Part shown: one piece after another, positions 12,214 to 25,000 of the stretch
Layout of the letters: each line of letters begins with the position of its first letter
How positions within the stretch are numbered: position 1 is the first letter of the stretch
Origin: Ampullaceana balthica
Taxonomy: Eukaryota > Mollusca > Gastropoda > Lymnaeidae
DNA: 64,000 nucleotides
Direction of reading: 5' to 3'
Assembly (NCBI GenBank): GCA_944989445.1
Contig: CALYLW010000042.1
Location: forward strand, 2,163,242 to 2,227,241
Position numbers and translations under genes: made by a program
The notes under the pieces: generated by a model
The model's database searches: none
What the model was told of the DNA's origin: nothing
Seen by the model: the letters and a program-made list of their open reading frames with translations, nothing else

Positions 12214-12335
12214 CTGTGGCCTGTGACACAATCCCCCCTCCTATACTGTGGCCTGAAACAAAATCCCCCCCCCATATGATGTGACACAATCCCCCCCTCA
12301 CATACTGTGGCCTGTGACACAATCCCCCCTCATGC
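12214..12335 (+). repeat. Minisatellite, about four diverged units of 30-35 bp
   Basis: Units read ATACTGTGGCCTGTGACACA followed by ATCCCCCC and variants. It lies about 240 bp after the SYCP3 stop. Confidence 0.75.
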
Positions 12336-12404
12336 TGTTTCACTTGCCCTACAGGACAACATGGTCTGTGCTGTATGTTCTAGTTCTATCTACACTTACA
12401 ATAT

Positions 12405-12465
12405 AAGTAATAGAGACTTAGGATGCAATAATCTTCTGTATAGGAGCACCTGTAATGTAAAATAA
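12405..12465 (+). repeat. SINE tail fragment
   Basis: GCAATAATCTTCTGTATAGG followed by AGCACCTGTAATG matches the 3' tail of the tRNA-derived SINEs at 16187-16471 and 40879-41155. Confidence 0.5.
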
Positions 12466-12774
12466 TAAAATCATACTTCTGCCCCTATTTTTGGCACAGC
12501 CCCTCCATGCGCCAAAACAAATTAGAATTTCCACACCTCCCCCAAAATGAAACTAAGCTGTTTAGATGTATTTAAGACATTTATTACTTATTAGTACAAG
12601 ACCTGGCAATAAAAAAAGTCATTTAAAAATCTCTTTAAGATATGTTATTATTATTCTGCTTCTGTTGCATAGCCCATTGGAACATTTACTTTTTTATTGG
12701 GGGCTGTGATTTACTAACACAGCAGTTTTTTGTGGTTTTACACAATAATCTATTTATATATATATTTCACCAAA

Positions 12775-13100
12775 GCAAGTATGTGCAAATAAACATGACG
12801 AATGACCCTCGCTGGGGTCGACCGATCACTGTTGGCAAGCGTTGTGGGTTGAAAAGGGGGGAAACAATTTTTCTTGCTGTAACTTGCATTGTTCCTCCAC
12901 AGAATAACATGTGATTCGTAGTGTAGTGGTTATCACGTCCGCCTTGCACTCGGAAAGTCCCGGGTTCAAGCCACAGCGGGAACATTTTTTAAAATTAATT
13001 TTGTGCTGTTTGTGTCCGTTCTCTCACCCCCGCCCCCGTTCTTTGCACTATCTATGATGAGCAAGTCTGCGGCGTATGCTACGCCGCGGGTCGTATCTAG
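12775..13100 (+). mobile_element. Non-autonomous Helitron, family 3, carrying a tRNA-like segment
   Basis: Ends with the near-perfect hairpin GCGGCGTA-TGC-TACGCCGC and CTAG at 13097-13100, followed by T. The body contains CATGACGAATGACCCTCGCTGGGGTCG and the tRNA-like block at 12913-12982. Other copies are near 39455-39748 (minus) and 47885-48204. The 5' end here is diverged; in better copies it starts TCTTC(A/G).GTG.CCATGCGAGACACCAC. Confidence 0.6.
12913..12982 (+). other. tRNA-Val-like sequence (pseudo-tRNA) inside a Helitron
   Basis: Begins GATTCGTAGTGTAGTGG, matching the tRNA-Val D-arm/A box (TAGTGTAGTGG, then TTATCACG). GGTTCAAGCC follows as the B box/T arm, then GCGGGAAC. The acceptor stem pairs poorly and the anticodon loop differs between the three copies in this window (TGC, CAT and TAT by position). 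I read these as pseudo-tRNAs retaining pol III promoter boxes, not working tRNA genes. Confidence 0.6.
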
Positions 13101-13380
13101 TTGATTTTATTTCCATTCGGATGCAGTGTGAAAAGGCACAACATCTTTTGAAAACCATTTACTCATTTGATTAGTTACTGTTACATAAGCCCACACGTTT
13201 CATTTACTTATATTCTTGTATCCCCAAACTTGAATTAATTATTTTTATCGCTTAAGCTTTTTCAAATAGCAATTGATAGTACCAATTACATGTACTATTT
13301 GAAAAATATACTATATTATAATATACATTAAATTGACATATGTGCCATGTAAAAACCTTGATTTAGCAAGGAAGCAGCCA

Positions 13381-13610
13381 GCAAATGTGAAGGCAAGGAT
13401 TTGTTCCCGGTGCCTAGGGCATCCCTGAGTCCACCCAGCTACGAATGGGTACCTAACACTAGTTAGGGTAATAAAGGCGGCTGGGTAATGCGTGGAACCC
13501 TCATACTCATAACCGTGGCCTGTGAACGCTGAGTCACTTGCCAACAGGCCGAGATGGTCTGTGGACGCAATAATCTTCTGTATATTAGGAGCGTCTGTAT
13601 AGGTAAGACA
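13381..13610 (+). mobile_element. tRNA-derived SINE, head missing
   Basis: Contains AGGCAAGGATTTGTTCCCGG, CGAATGGGTACCTAACACTA, GGCGGCTGGGTAATGCGTGG and the tail GGTCTGTGGACGCAATAATC, as in the fuller copy at 16187-16471. The tRNA-like 5' head is absent. Confidence 0.75.
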
Positions 13611-14099
13611 TAACAGTGAACTCAGGAGTTCCACAAGGAACTGTCCTAGGTTCCCTACACTTCTTAATTAACAGATTTACACAAGAACCATGGGCGTCGC
13701 TAGGAATTTTCCCGGGGGGGGGGCAAAAACACGTTTTTAACTGACTGACACTGCCACACAGGTTCAATTTTCAATTAAATTCAATTTAAGAAAGTAATCA
13801 GCGAGGAAACCTAATTCCAAATGTTTCTTTGCTATGTGAAGCTAGATGGACATAAATTTAAAAGCTTGCGGATTTTTGCTGAAAATGTGACAGAAATTGT
13901 GAAACAAACGGAATATTTAGAACAATCAGTAATGTAGTCAGTTATACTTGCATATATAATTCTTTTTTTTATTTGATATATGCATATTATATGTACACTG
14001 TCTTCAATGTAATAAACTTTCAGGAAATTTAGTTCAGTTTTATTGTAACAACTTTGTGACATTTTTATGACATTTTTCTAAAATTAAGCACTTGGGGTG

Positions 14100-14340
14100 G
14101 GAGTTGGGGATAACAGTCGTGAGATGGCTGATGAGAGCCGGGCAACTAGTATTGGGAGTGGGCAAGTGGTGTTGTTAAGGGGCAATTCGTTTTGAGTAGG
14201 GGTAACTAGTATGGTGTGGGTGATACTGGTTTTTGAGGGGCTCTACTGGTGATTGGAAGGGGAAACTAGTGATGGGAGGGGACTACAGGTGTTGGGAGGA
14301 AGAACCAGGGTTTTGGTTGAGGTACAATGGGTTTTATTGA
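14100..14340 (+). repeat. Degenerate G-rich tandem repeat of about 28-30 bp units
   Basis: Repeated cores such as GGGGCAACTAGTATTGGGAG, GGGGTAACTAGTATGGTG and GGGGAAACTAGTGATGGGAG occur in a loose array with a G-rich strand. Confidence 0.6.
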
Positions 14341-15689
14341 GGACATTAGGTGCTAGGTTGGGTGAGCAGAAACATACCGATGGAGACATTAATTCGTGTG
14401 GAAGCATAAACAGTGGTTCTCCAACTTGCTTGTAGACATCACGGTTAATAAAATAAGTCTTGCTATAAGTCGTGTACATACTCGCCAGCCCACTGACAAC
14501 CAAAATGTTTCATTTATTTGATTATTTTATTTTAGTATTGCTCTCCCAAAACTTTTTTAAAATAATTATTGGCTGGTAGTTTGAGAAAAAATTTAAGCAA
14601 AATAAGTATCGTTGGATTAACATGCGGATATACATCGGGGATAGAATAAATCTTTTAAAATAAATGCAATGCACACAACTCATTTTCGTTATGGTTGTTT
14701 TACCCCATTTTTGCATTACCGAATACCCAGTCTAAGTTTTAAACACCCCACCCTCTACCCTCTTCAGAAAATAAAAACAAAGCACACGCAATTAAATAAA
14801 TATATTTAAAAAATTAATATGAATATGTACTTAGGTAGTTATTTTTAATAGTTAATTTTCAATGGGAAAGGGGGGTGTCGGGAAAATTTGCATGACGCCA
14901 TTTATGAATAGCCCCTGCACTGAAATTGTAATCAAACTAATCTCAAATTCATTGCCGAAGTATTACTAGGTATTCATTGTTTAAAATTATAATATTTAAT
15001 AGATAAGTGTTGTCATTTTTATTTATTTTTTATTTTTTTACAATCCCTATAACGTTTAACTTATTATGTGACTTTTGTTAGAAAATTTGTAGTAGCGACT
15101 GAAAAATAAAGCAGTGAATACATTGAACAATAAATAAATATTTTTAAAATATTAATAATTTAATAATGATTTGCAATAGTAATATGGGAATTAAATATAT
15201 ATAATTTGCAATATCACGTCTGTAGTGTCTGTCCGTGACGCTACTAATTTTAGAAAGCATCGCACCAAATTACTACACCAATGCATCAAAAGGTGTCAAA
15301 TTAAAGATGCACAGTAAAAAAATATTATATGACGTCATTGTTTTAGCTCATATTTTAATTTCGGAAAAGGGAACAATGTAAAAAGAGGATTTGATGATGG
15401 TTAATTATAAAATTAAAAAAAACAAAGGGGGCGCCGTAGGCGCCTTACAACCCCAGGGCCGGCGCCAGTGTATTTGGCACCCTAGGCGAACCTGTCGCAC
15501 TGCGCCCCCCGCGGCCACGGCAACTAATTATTTAATTAATATTAACTTTCACAAAGGAATGCTATGCTGCCGTTTGTTTTAATTATTATTTACATTCAAT
15601 AGAATATATACATATATCGTATATTATGGTATATTCGTATGTAATGTAATTTAAAAACTTTATTTTTCGAGCTTTTGCTTTAGCAAAAT

Positions 15690-17990
15690 GTGGAGACGAG
15701 TTCCATCAGTTCAATGTCTCTAGCAATATCATGTTCAATTGACAGAGTAGCTAGTCCAACAAGTCTTTCTTCTAGCTTGGACGTTCGCAAATATGTTTTT
15801 ATCAGTTTGAGCTTAGAGAAGCTTCGCTCACCACTATAGCCAAAGAAACTGGAAGTGTCAAGAGGATTCGCAGAGCTATAACAGTTTTGGGGACACTATC
15901 TGTTAGATTATTTTTCAATATAAAGTTTAGTACATCCTGTGGCGATGTACACTTTGCAACTCGTCTTGAAATGGCTTTCAGTTTAGATCAACTGCATCAA
16001 TATCTTTGGAGTCTCCATGTTGCAAAGCTTTCTCAAGATTCAAGCAATGTTCCATAACTTCCTTGCTAGTTTTATTCTGCAATCTGTGAACATCATAGAG
16101 GAAACCAAACATCGGACCAATTTTTTGCATCAGAGTGAATCTTTCTTCAACCTATTGTATTGCCGTGTCAAGAACAGCGAATTAAACGCGGTGGTCGAGT
16201 GGCAGCGCGCTCGACTGGCGTACCGATGGTCACGGGTTCGAATCCATGTCAAGGCAAGGATTTGTTCCCGGGGCATAGGGCATCCCTGAGTCACACAGCT
16301 CCGAATGGGTACCTAACACTACGGTAATTAGGCGGCTGGGTAATGCGTGGAACCCACAAAGCCGTGGCTTGTGAAAGCTGCATCACTTGCCAACAGATCA
16401 TCTGTCATGGTCTGTGGACGCAATCATCTTCTGCATAGAAGGAGCGTCTGTATAGATAAGATAAGATAAGTAAAAGTTTACTTGAATTTGTCTTTTGGAT
16501 CCTGAATAGGTTCGTCGTCAACTCCTTCGTATGAAAATTGTTTCTTCTTTCTTCTGATACGGGTTGGTTCGTGTTCGAAAAGTGCTGGTATCTCGAAATC
16601 GACTTCAATTTCAGCTGTATCTACCAGTGTTTTCTCAAACTCCGTGTCATTTCTGCGGTTTACGAGAAACTTCTTTGTTTTCATCCAGATGATTGATAGC
16701 GCCATGTATATCTAATTATTATTCTTTTGCCTGAAGTTGTTTACTAGTCATGTTGAGCTCAAACAACACGTCATACCACACAACCGGAGAAACGACAAAC
16801 TTAAAACTAGAAAATGCTTTTGCAATAACCCATGCATCTGTCCGTGAGGTATTACCAGGTGCTCCTGTTAAATTTGTGTCATCCGCAATCTCTGCCAGGG
16901 CATCGTATATATTACCAAGCTGATAACGAAGAGGTTTCAAGGCATCAATTCGACTTTCCCATCTTGTTTAGCTAAGTGGTTTTACAGTGAGATTAGAAAC
17001 ATGTCGATTTAAAACTTCCCAACGACGAGTTCATGCAGAAAAGAATACATAAACACGTTGCACTAGATCAAAGAAGGTTGTTGCTTCTAAGCAACATTTT
17101 GCAGCATCATTAACAGCCTAATTCAAGGTATGTGCACAGCAAGGAACATACAATGCTCGGGGATTGACATCTAAAATTATTCGTTGGACACCATTGTCTT
17201 TCCCCTTCATATTGCTGCCATTGTCATATCCTTGACCGCGTAAATTTTCGATAGATAAAGACATATCTTCTAACTGCCAAATCATAGTTTCAGTCATATC
17301 AGCACCAGTTGTCTCCTTTAAAGGCACAAAACCCAAGAAATGTTCCTTTATAGATGCTGCTGCTGCAATATCATTTTCTGGATTTGAAATCACATCCACA
17401 AAGCGATTGATCATGGTCATTTGTTCTTAGCATCACGAGCAGATGCTAAAAAATGTGTTTCATTGTATTGGATAAAAGGTGAATCAGTTCATTTTGTATG
17501 TCTTTGCCTAGATAATGTACACGTGTCTCATTGTCTCTAATCTTTCGAAGATGCTCATCCATAAGTGGGTCAAACAAAGCTAGAAATTCCACAAATTTCA
17601 GAAAGTTCCCGTTATCAGAAGTGTTCAGTTTCTCATGTGTTCCACGAAAAGCAAGATTTTGCATACCAAGAACTCTAACTAAAGCAATCACCCGTTTCAA
17701 GATTTGCTGCCAATACTGTTCTTTTTTAATGAGACGCAAATGTTCAGCATCAATTGTTTTCATGTGTCGCAGTCGCAGCTCAAGTTCCTTCCATGACTGA
17801 AAATTCGCTAGATGTTCACTGCTTTTCTGCTTTTCCCTGATAGAATTGCGGACATGTTTTTCCAATCATGTGAACCTTTATCAGAAATAGATGACGCACC
17901 CTTTGTGTTACTGGTAAACAGCTTGCAGCAGAAGCAATAAACAGTCATTGCTTACAAAATACTGCAACTAATGTCTGCGAATTTCTTCTC
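15690..17990 (-). pseudogene. hAT transposase pseudogene (TTF/ZMYM-type, DUF4371, hAT dimerisation domain)
   Basis: On the minus strand from about 17990 come CFCCKLF and DWKNM (TTF/ZMYM-type zinc-binding start), then after a frameshift near 17865 the DUF4371-like block (LRLIKKEQYWQQILKRVIAL, RGTHEKLN, NGNFLKFVEFLA). At 17420-17118 follows the catalytic-domain block with LRGQGYDNGSNMKG and CCAHTLN. Pieces at 16940-16719 and 16705-16478 come next. Beyond the SINE, at about 15890-15690, is ERSFSKLKLIKTYLR...RLVGLATLSIE, the hAT C-terminal dimerisation domain. All domain blocks are in the expected order, but several frameshifts and stops and the SINE insertion make it inactive. Confidence 0.85.
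16187..16471 (+). mobile_element. tRNA-derived SINE (nearly complete) in the hAT transposase
   Basis: The head has an A box-like TGGTCGAGTGGCAGCG and B box GGTTCGAATCC, as in a tRNA with a Ser/Leu-type D arm. The shared body (CGAATGGGTACCTAACACTA, GGGTAATGCGTGGAACCC) follows, then a (GATAA)n tail. Confidence 0.85.
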
Positions 17991-18569
17991 CATTGACAAG
18001 CCTGCGGTTGTAATGAATTTTTGAGATTTAATAATTCCATGTTTAAAAGTTGGCATCACTCCACTAAAAAAATTATTCAATCCATTTATTACTAAAGGGG
18101 TTAATTTTTTTTAAATATTTCTAACTTTGACGTAGCTTTTAGTGCCGCCCCAGAAATTTGCCGCCCTAGGCAGCCGCCTAGTGGTTAAACCGGCCCTGTA
18201 CAACCCCTATTACTATTATAAAATACTTTTGTGTACATTTCAGAAAGTTTCATATTAATATTTCGTATTTATCAAACAAGGACAAGTTAGTTGGGCTTTT
18301 GAAAAAGGTCGGCGCCGTAAGCGAACTAAAAAAAGGTGCATTTTTTCAAATTAAATAGATTTCAGCTGAAAACTTCCGTAACTTTTGACGGGTGATACGC
18401 TAGTGCAGTAATAAATTGAAATTAATAAAATTAATGTAGTACATTATATTATAGTACAACTGTAGTGTCATCAACAAAGCAGTTTTTCAAACCATGGGTG
18501 CCAAATTGGATTTTTTTATAATCAAAAGTAATATTTATAATTTTTAAAAAAATAATTTAAAAAAAAATT

Positions 18570-18588
18570 AGAGAGAGAGAGAGAGAGG
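18570..18588 (+). repeat. (GA)n microsatellite
   Basis: Nine uninterrupted GA units after an A-rich stretch, about 510 bp before gene A exon 1. Confidence 0.9.
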
Positions 18589-19099
18589 CATTTTCTATGA
18601 TAAATTTTGTTTTGACAAACGAACTTTTTTTTTCAATCATGGAAAAAGTAAACCTGTAAAAACCAAAGTTTAAACGCCTAGACCTAGGCCTAGACACATT
18701 TGTGAGAGTCATAGCTAAAATTTTCACTAATAAATAAAATATTGTTAAAGCGTGCTGCCAAAATGTGTAGTTTTATTGGTTACATCATTATAGGGATCAA
18801 ATGTCTTATTAAACTTAGAATTCAATTTCTGTAAAGACTTTTAAATAGTCTATGTTATTTTTGTATTGTTCCTAAAACGTATATTTTCCATAATCATTAA
18901 ATAAATACCTGTCGTTTGACATCATTTAAGTGCCACTTAAAGGTTTTGGCCTCTTTTCAAATATTTATCCATTTTAAATGACACTTTGGCTTTACTCGCA
19001 TATTTCCATCGGGCTATCCTGTTGGCAACAGTGCATTGTTTTTGTTTTTAATGACATTTGACATTTGGGCTACCGAAATTTGTTAAGATCAACATAATT

Positions 19100-22000
19100 A
19101 TGACTGATTTTGCAAAGCTTTCAAGAATCCCCCGAAGTAGGTTTTTTCTCTTATCATCAGAAAAACACTATCATAAAATAAAATAGAAATTTGGGTAATC
19201 TACCTCTTAAATTTTTACGTCGTAAATCTTGATAATTGAACTAGTTTATGATTATGAATAATTAATGTCATGAGTATGAGCAGTCTAGTCTACTGAACTG
19301 ACTCGTAACTAAAACTTTCATGACATGACATGACTCATGACTAAAAAATTTAAAAAACAAGGACTAGGGTCCACTAGAGAAGTCTAGCCTTGTAACAAAG
19401 TGGTTCAGTGTTGTTTCTTTCTTTAAAAAAAACATTACAAAATTACAGTTTACAGAAGAATATCTGCATCCTACGTTCCAATTTAAAAGAGAACGCACAG
19501 ACCGTGCTGGCCTTTTGGTAAGGGAGGCAAGGTTCACAGGCCATTCAGGGCTATTATTAGAGAATAGACTAGTACTAGTAATATTAGTAATAGTAATAGA
19601 TTTATGAAGTAATCAATATTTACTAGTATGAGGGTATTGTGTGGCACAATGCCCAGCCTCTTAACAAGTGTCAGGTTCCCATTAGGATTTCCCTTAGGCC
19701 TTAGGCTTAGGTGGCTTAGCCATTTTAACAAGTCCCTGCCTTCACTTCACATTCACAGGGAACCCCAGACTCTCAGTACCCCAACCAAACGCATAACAAT
19801 TTTATAGACAAATGATACTATTTGTGCTGTCGCGTGGGGGGCGCAAAATGTTTTCTTTCTTCCTAGGAGGGGCATGACAGAAAATAATTGACAAACACTG
19901 GCCTAGCCTATGCCTATAACAAAATTGAAAATATATTCAATTAAAAAAAAAGCGATTATGTGAATATTAAAACAGGGCAGTTATATTCAAATATGTAGCA
20001 AAAAAAAACAACATTGCCTTCACATACATTATTTATGCACATAAATTCATGAAATGGGTATGAATCAATACAAATTATTCAAATATGAAATAAATAGTTG
20101 GGCATGTCTAGTCTTAGTTTCAGGATGTCTTGGATAAAAGTGTGGTGGATTTTAAAAAGTTATTTTGATGTCCAGCTACTAATGCATGTAGGCTAAATAA
20201 TGATTCTTACTTTAGTTTTAGTATTTATATATCTAAAAATACATGCAAGTAGTCATGGTCGGAGGAAAACATCTATCACGTTTCATTAGAGCAAACACCA
20301 GTCAGCAGGCATCACGTTTCACAGAAATGAAACCAGGTCAAAAGTTGAAGGTTTAAAAAAGGTTTTTAACCGGTTAACCATGCCTCAGATCCGGATTGGT
20401 ACATTTTAATCAGGAACGTTAACCCTAACTTCAATTAGTCGGTGTAGCTTATTAGCCAGAGTTCATTTTTTTGGTTATACGCCATCATAACAAGAGCCAA
20501 CATGCGAGCGACTGTGACATTGTTACATTTATTCCGGTAAATAAATAGAATACACATCAGCACTGTTAGCGTCGTTTGGTTAATGGACGACTTTTTTTAA
20601 TTCGCTTAGTTGAGAATTTTATTTTGCATGCATAATGGTTATTTTTCAATTCATGCAATTAAAAATACAAAAACACAATACAGGAATTCCTCGCTCCTGT
20701 TAAGGACAATTAGGGACTAGGCCTGTCAACGGAACCTGGCTACCCGTTGCCATGCAATTACCCAGGCAGTAAAATTCCGCCCAGGTACCCGTGAAAATGT
20801 GGTTGCAATGTCTATACTCTGAAAACATTGAGTTACTTACGAGCCAATGTTGTTTATCTACCCCCTCACTCCCCAGTCCTCTCCTAGCCCCACAATAATT
20901 TTTTAATTATTTTTTTCTAATTTTAAAAAAGAATCTCATTGTCTTTTATTGGGTTTTAATAAAAAGATGTTTGAGTCGTTCAATGATTTTCTCTGTATAA
21001 ACAAAAATAAATGAAAGTTGTTTTTTAAAAATCTGTACAGAAACAAAGGGTTGAATATTGGGCTTGATTTAAATTTAAAAGTTGCAGGGAGCGATTCGTT
21101 TGTATTAGGGGTCTCGGCACCGATATTAGGATATCGGTATCTGTAGCATGTACTGGTCCCGATATTGACGTCGCCGATATTTCATAAGCGATATTAAAAA
21201 AAAATTTTTTTTAAATTCAGTAAATAATAATGTATCATTTTTAAGACCGCTCCTTTTTAAGGACCGGTTAACCTTCGGCCTGTTTTTTACCATCAAGAGA
21301 ATAGATAAAATTTTCGCAGCGCGTCGTCCGATTTGACATCAAAGCGCCTGTGATGTACCGACGCTAGTTAGTGTTCAGCTCGCAGCTGCATTCCCGTCAA
21401 AACAGTGAATTTAAAAAAAAATAATTAAAAAAATGTCAAACAAAGAAGGAAACCGTAATGATTAATATTCAATTTTAAATTTTTATGTATTAAAAGTATT
21501 AAAACAGCATATTCTCAAATGTCGTCATGTTGGTTTGTTTTGGAGGACCAGTTAACTGTTTAAAAAAGGACTGTTTACTGTCCGGTTCGTATTTTTCCAA
21601 AGTTTTTGAGAACCAACAAGAGAATGTATCAAATTTTCGTATCGTGCTGTCTGATGGTGAAATCAAAGTGCACGTGACGTCATCGCCCGCTTGTGTTCAG
21701 CTCTCATGCGCTGTGCTCCTTTTCTAAGGCATACGAAATAAATTTTTGGAAAACCAAATTTTATATTAATGTGGTTATTTTAAGTCAAATGCCTTTAACG
21801 TGCACATACTTAGCAGGAAAACTCACGATATAAGACAGAAATAGAATTTAAGGACCGATAAATTGTCTGGTATCTTTCCTCTTGTAATATAAATAAATAA
21901 AGTAACTCTCTCTGCCTTGACCGTTATTCAAATTTAGACTGACATTACCGCTGTGTGTTATTTCTTGTACTATGCTTAGGAAACTAAGTCTAAGCAAATT

Positions 22001-25000
22001 TTTTTTTAATCGTTCACTTGCCGAACTCCACTAACAGTGATGACATGTATTTGTATATTATTTATATACCGGAATAGTAAGAAAACGCTTTGATGTCACT
22101 ATCGCTTGCTCATCGGCTCTGTTATACTGCCGTAACACAACAAAAAATTAAGTCCGGGTATAAGCTAATACAGACTATTTGAAGTTAAAAGTTAGCCGTT
22201 CCTGTGTAATCAACACACACTTATACAGTGGTACCTCGAGATACGAGTTTAATTCGTTCCGTAACCTTGCCCGTATGTCAATTTGCTCATATCTCAAAGC
22301 AATTTTCACCATTGAAATTAATTGAAATGCCATTAATCCGTTCCAGCCCAAAAATTTGCTACCCCTAATTGTTTTGTTACGTGTTTTTAATGAGAAAAAT
22401 GTATTTATAAATAACAAATATAATATAAAAACATAATAAAAGAATGTAAAGCAACAAAAAAACTGGTTTTATAAAGTGTACATAAATATTTGTATTTTAA
22501 TCACTTAAATGTAACTTACACACAACTTAAATGCTACTGTATGCTTAATATTAGTATGTAACTGCTTTTCTCTTCACTGGTCTTTGCCTTTTTTGCCGGA
22601 TTTAAAAAAAAACAACTGTCCAAGGAGATTTGTTTCTTCCTCCCCTTCAGAATGCTGTGGAAATGAGTTAGGGAAGTGTCATTAAATAGTTTCGATCCAT
22701 GACCAGTTGAAACTTTTTCGGGGTGTTTCTTTTCACCGAACTGTGAAACTCTGTCCCACATTCCCAAGATCTCTTTTATCTCACTTGTAGAGATAACCTC
22801 CTCCACCTCTGGCTCTTCCTCAAAATGAATTTCTATCAGAACCCCCGAATGCTGCTGTGAATGTAACTCTTGTAATTCATCGATCGTCAGTTCCTGGGAG
22901 TGCTCGTATCTCAAATTTTGCTCGTATTTCAAAACAAAACTTCGCACGCTCGACAGCTCGTATCTCAAATAACTCGTATGTCAGGGCACTCGTATCTCAA
23001 GGTACCACTGTAATTCAAATTAAGTTCTACGATTTGTTTCTTAATTTACGTTTGTCTTATTTAAACCAGTAGCCTTACATATAAATTATATTAAGAGTCA
23101 TCATTTAAGAATGACGTCTTAACAAATACTCAAATCTACAAAAAAAATATCGCCAATATCGGCAAAAATGCATATCGGTAGACTCCTGGTTTGTATATGG
23201 TTGGTGATGTAACTGTCACCACCGCCCTCAGGTGTCACATGCCGAATGACCCATCTTACAGCCGCTGAAACAAATTACAAAAGTGCACGTTCCATTCGCT
23301 TGTGTTTATTGTGTTCGTTAACATGTCCAGGCCTAGCAGAAAAATTGAGTTTAATAAGATGTACAAAGTTGACAGTATTAAAAATTAAAAAATTAAATAG
23401 TTACTACCACCGCCTAGCAAACAATGACAATCAAGCTGCTAGGCCCTTATGACCTGACAGAACGTTACGTCATTGTTGTTGACATTTTGTTTGAATATTC
23501 GGTTTTAGGTTATGAGTATGACGAATGCATTTACAGAAGGAATAAAAGTTTCTGGTGCATTAAATTTCATTGAAGTGTGTTACTTGAAGCATGTCATTGA
23601 CTATAGTGTGAAATGAGGTGCATGGATGGTGGCTAGGTTGCATTGCAGTCATGATGGCGAAAATTATGCAGCGTTTTAAGCGGGTACCAGCTCTAAAATT
23701 TGGACGGGTACCCAGGCAGCTTTTTTTCAACAATATTGACAGTCCTATCAGGGACTTCAAATAAACTCTCCAAAGCATTAGTTGAAACAGCAACAATTAA
23801 CGCATTTGTATCTAATGCCTTCTGTTCTCCAGCTTCCAGTTACTAATACCCCTGAGGAGCAGCCTTTGCAAAATAAACTTCTCAGAGATGTATTTCCAAA
23901 CTGTACATTTATAATGTTCAAAGCATTGATTGTGGACCCTTAATATATATAGAAGAAGTTCTTTTTTTTTCAAGCAGAACGCACCTGAACGGCGTTCCGG
24001 CACCTTTTGTTCCACATACTTTTTTATATTACTGCCTGGCATGTTTGGTCTTACTGCTTTTTCAGGTTGTGTAAAATATGTGTTCCGGTACCTTTTTGTT
24101 AAAGAAAATAAGCACTGTATAGATATATTACAAGAACAAGCCCCCTATTCTTATTGAACACAGCATTTCAGCCATACAACATACCAAGAAAAAATTGCTT
24201 TTTGAAAATCCATAATATAGTTTTATTGTTATTTAATTATGAATTTTTTCAGTAAGAACAACTGATAGGAATGATGGAACTGTGGAGGTTATTATATTTG
24301 TTGAAGGACTAGAGCCTTCGAGAGATAGATACAAACCTAAACATGGGAAATTGTCACTTGACTGGTTCAATGAGTAAGTCATGGTAACACAAGTGCTTGA
24401 CAGTCTTTGGTATTAATCAATCTATTTGGCTACTAGGACTTTATCAGAAGAAGAATAAATATAGTTGTGGTTTCACTTTAAGATATTCAAAACTCTTTAT
24501 TTTCCTTAAATAAATTAAAATCTATCAAAACTAATCACTACTATTATTAGTTAAAACTATATTCCATATAATTGCAATGTACTTTAGATATTAATTAAAA
24601 AATCTATTTGTACTTGTACATTTAATGTTCCTTAAAAAAACTCGTATTATTCTTCTATTATCCCATCAGTGATTATGGTTTTGCGGTGGAAATAGAAATA
24701 ACAGACAGAAAGGCTAAGACCATCACCACGTGGGCACGTCAAATTGAAAGGATGCCTACAAAAATAAATAGAAAGGATTCAAAATGGAATGTAAGTACAT
24801 GTAATATAATTACTTTAATTTAAGTTAAAAAAAATATTTCATTACATTAAACATTTAATCCTTCATTAATTTCAGAGTTTTATTAATTTTTCTGCTGGTT
24901 ATCTATGTATGTCACCAAAAATAGAGCAACCACTCAATTTAGAACATTTGTTTATAAGACAAATGAAAATTAATAACCCGGCTTCTGAAACTCTTTCATC

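Larger units (their letters stand above)
15454..18198 (-). mobile_element. hAT transposon with decayed ZMYM1-like transposase
   Basis: Ends CAGGGCCGG...CCGGCCCTG with a perfect 8-bp duplication TACAACCC (15446-15453 and 18199-18206). Its transposase lies on the minus strand. A tRNA-derived SINE has inserted at 16187-16471. Confidence 0.9.
15228..18403 (+). mobile_element. Helitron family 1 copy split by a hAT transposon
   Basis: Starts TCTGTCCGTGACGCTAC (15228) and ends near TTTTGACGGGTGATACGCTAG (18403), the same ends as the copies at 704-1111 and 44982-45377. The 2.7-kb hAT at 15454-18198 interrupts it. Without the hAT and one target-site copy it would be about 420 bp. Confidence 0.7.
21106..23188. 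mobile_element. Non-autonomous DNA element with 8-bp duplication, nested in the hAT at 20718-23747
   Basis: Bounded by perfect GTTTGTAT duplications (21098-21105, 23189-23196). Ends are TAGGGGTCTC...AGACTCCTG, with repeated CGATAT-rich subterminal motifs (CCGATATTAGGATATCGG, CGCCAATATCGG). It contains three diverged internal units with GTGTTCAGCTCTCA-like and ATGACGTCA-like motifs, near 21340, 21670 and 22090, and a nested Tigger-like element. Confidence 0.7.
20718..23747. mobile_element. hAT-type element (GGGTACCCG family), gene A intron 1
   Basis: Ends TAGGCCTGTCAA...TTGACAGTCCTA with 8-bp duplications TTAGGGAC (20710-20717) and TCAGGGAC (23748-23755), one mismatch. Subterminal regions are rich in GGTACCCG-type palindromes, as in the relative at 50865-52756. 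A second element is nested at 21106-23188. Confidence 0.75.

Noticed and set aside
12214..12335. CRISPR-like array
   Set aside because: Units are contiguous without unique spacers; it is a diverged minisatellite in a eukaryotic genome.
12913..12982. Functional tRNA gene
   Set aside because: Poor acceptor pairing, anticodon-stem mismatches and repeated occurrence within Helitrons indicate a pseudo-tRNA.
13685..14920. Another hAT element from GGGCGTCGCTAGG to GACGCC...CCCCTGC
   Set aside because: The two ends do not match well as inverted repeats and no 8-bp duplication was found.
23930..24120. Element with GAACGGCGTTCCGG and repeated GTTCCGG.ACCTTTT motifs
   Set aside because: Short palindromic words only; no bounded ends or target duplication could be seen.
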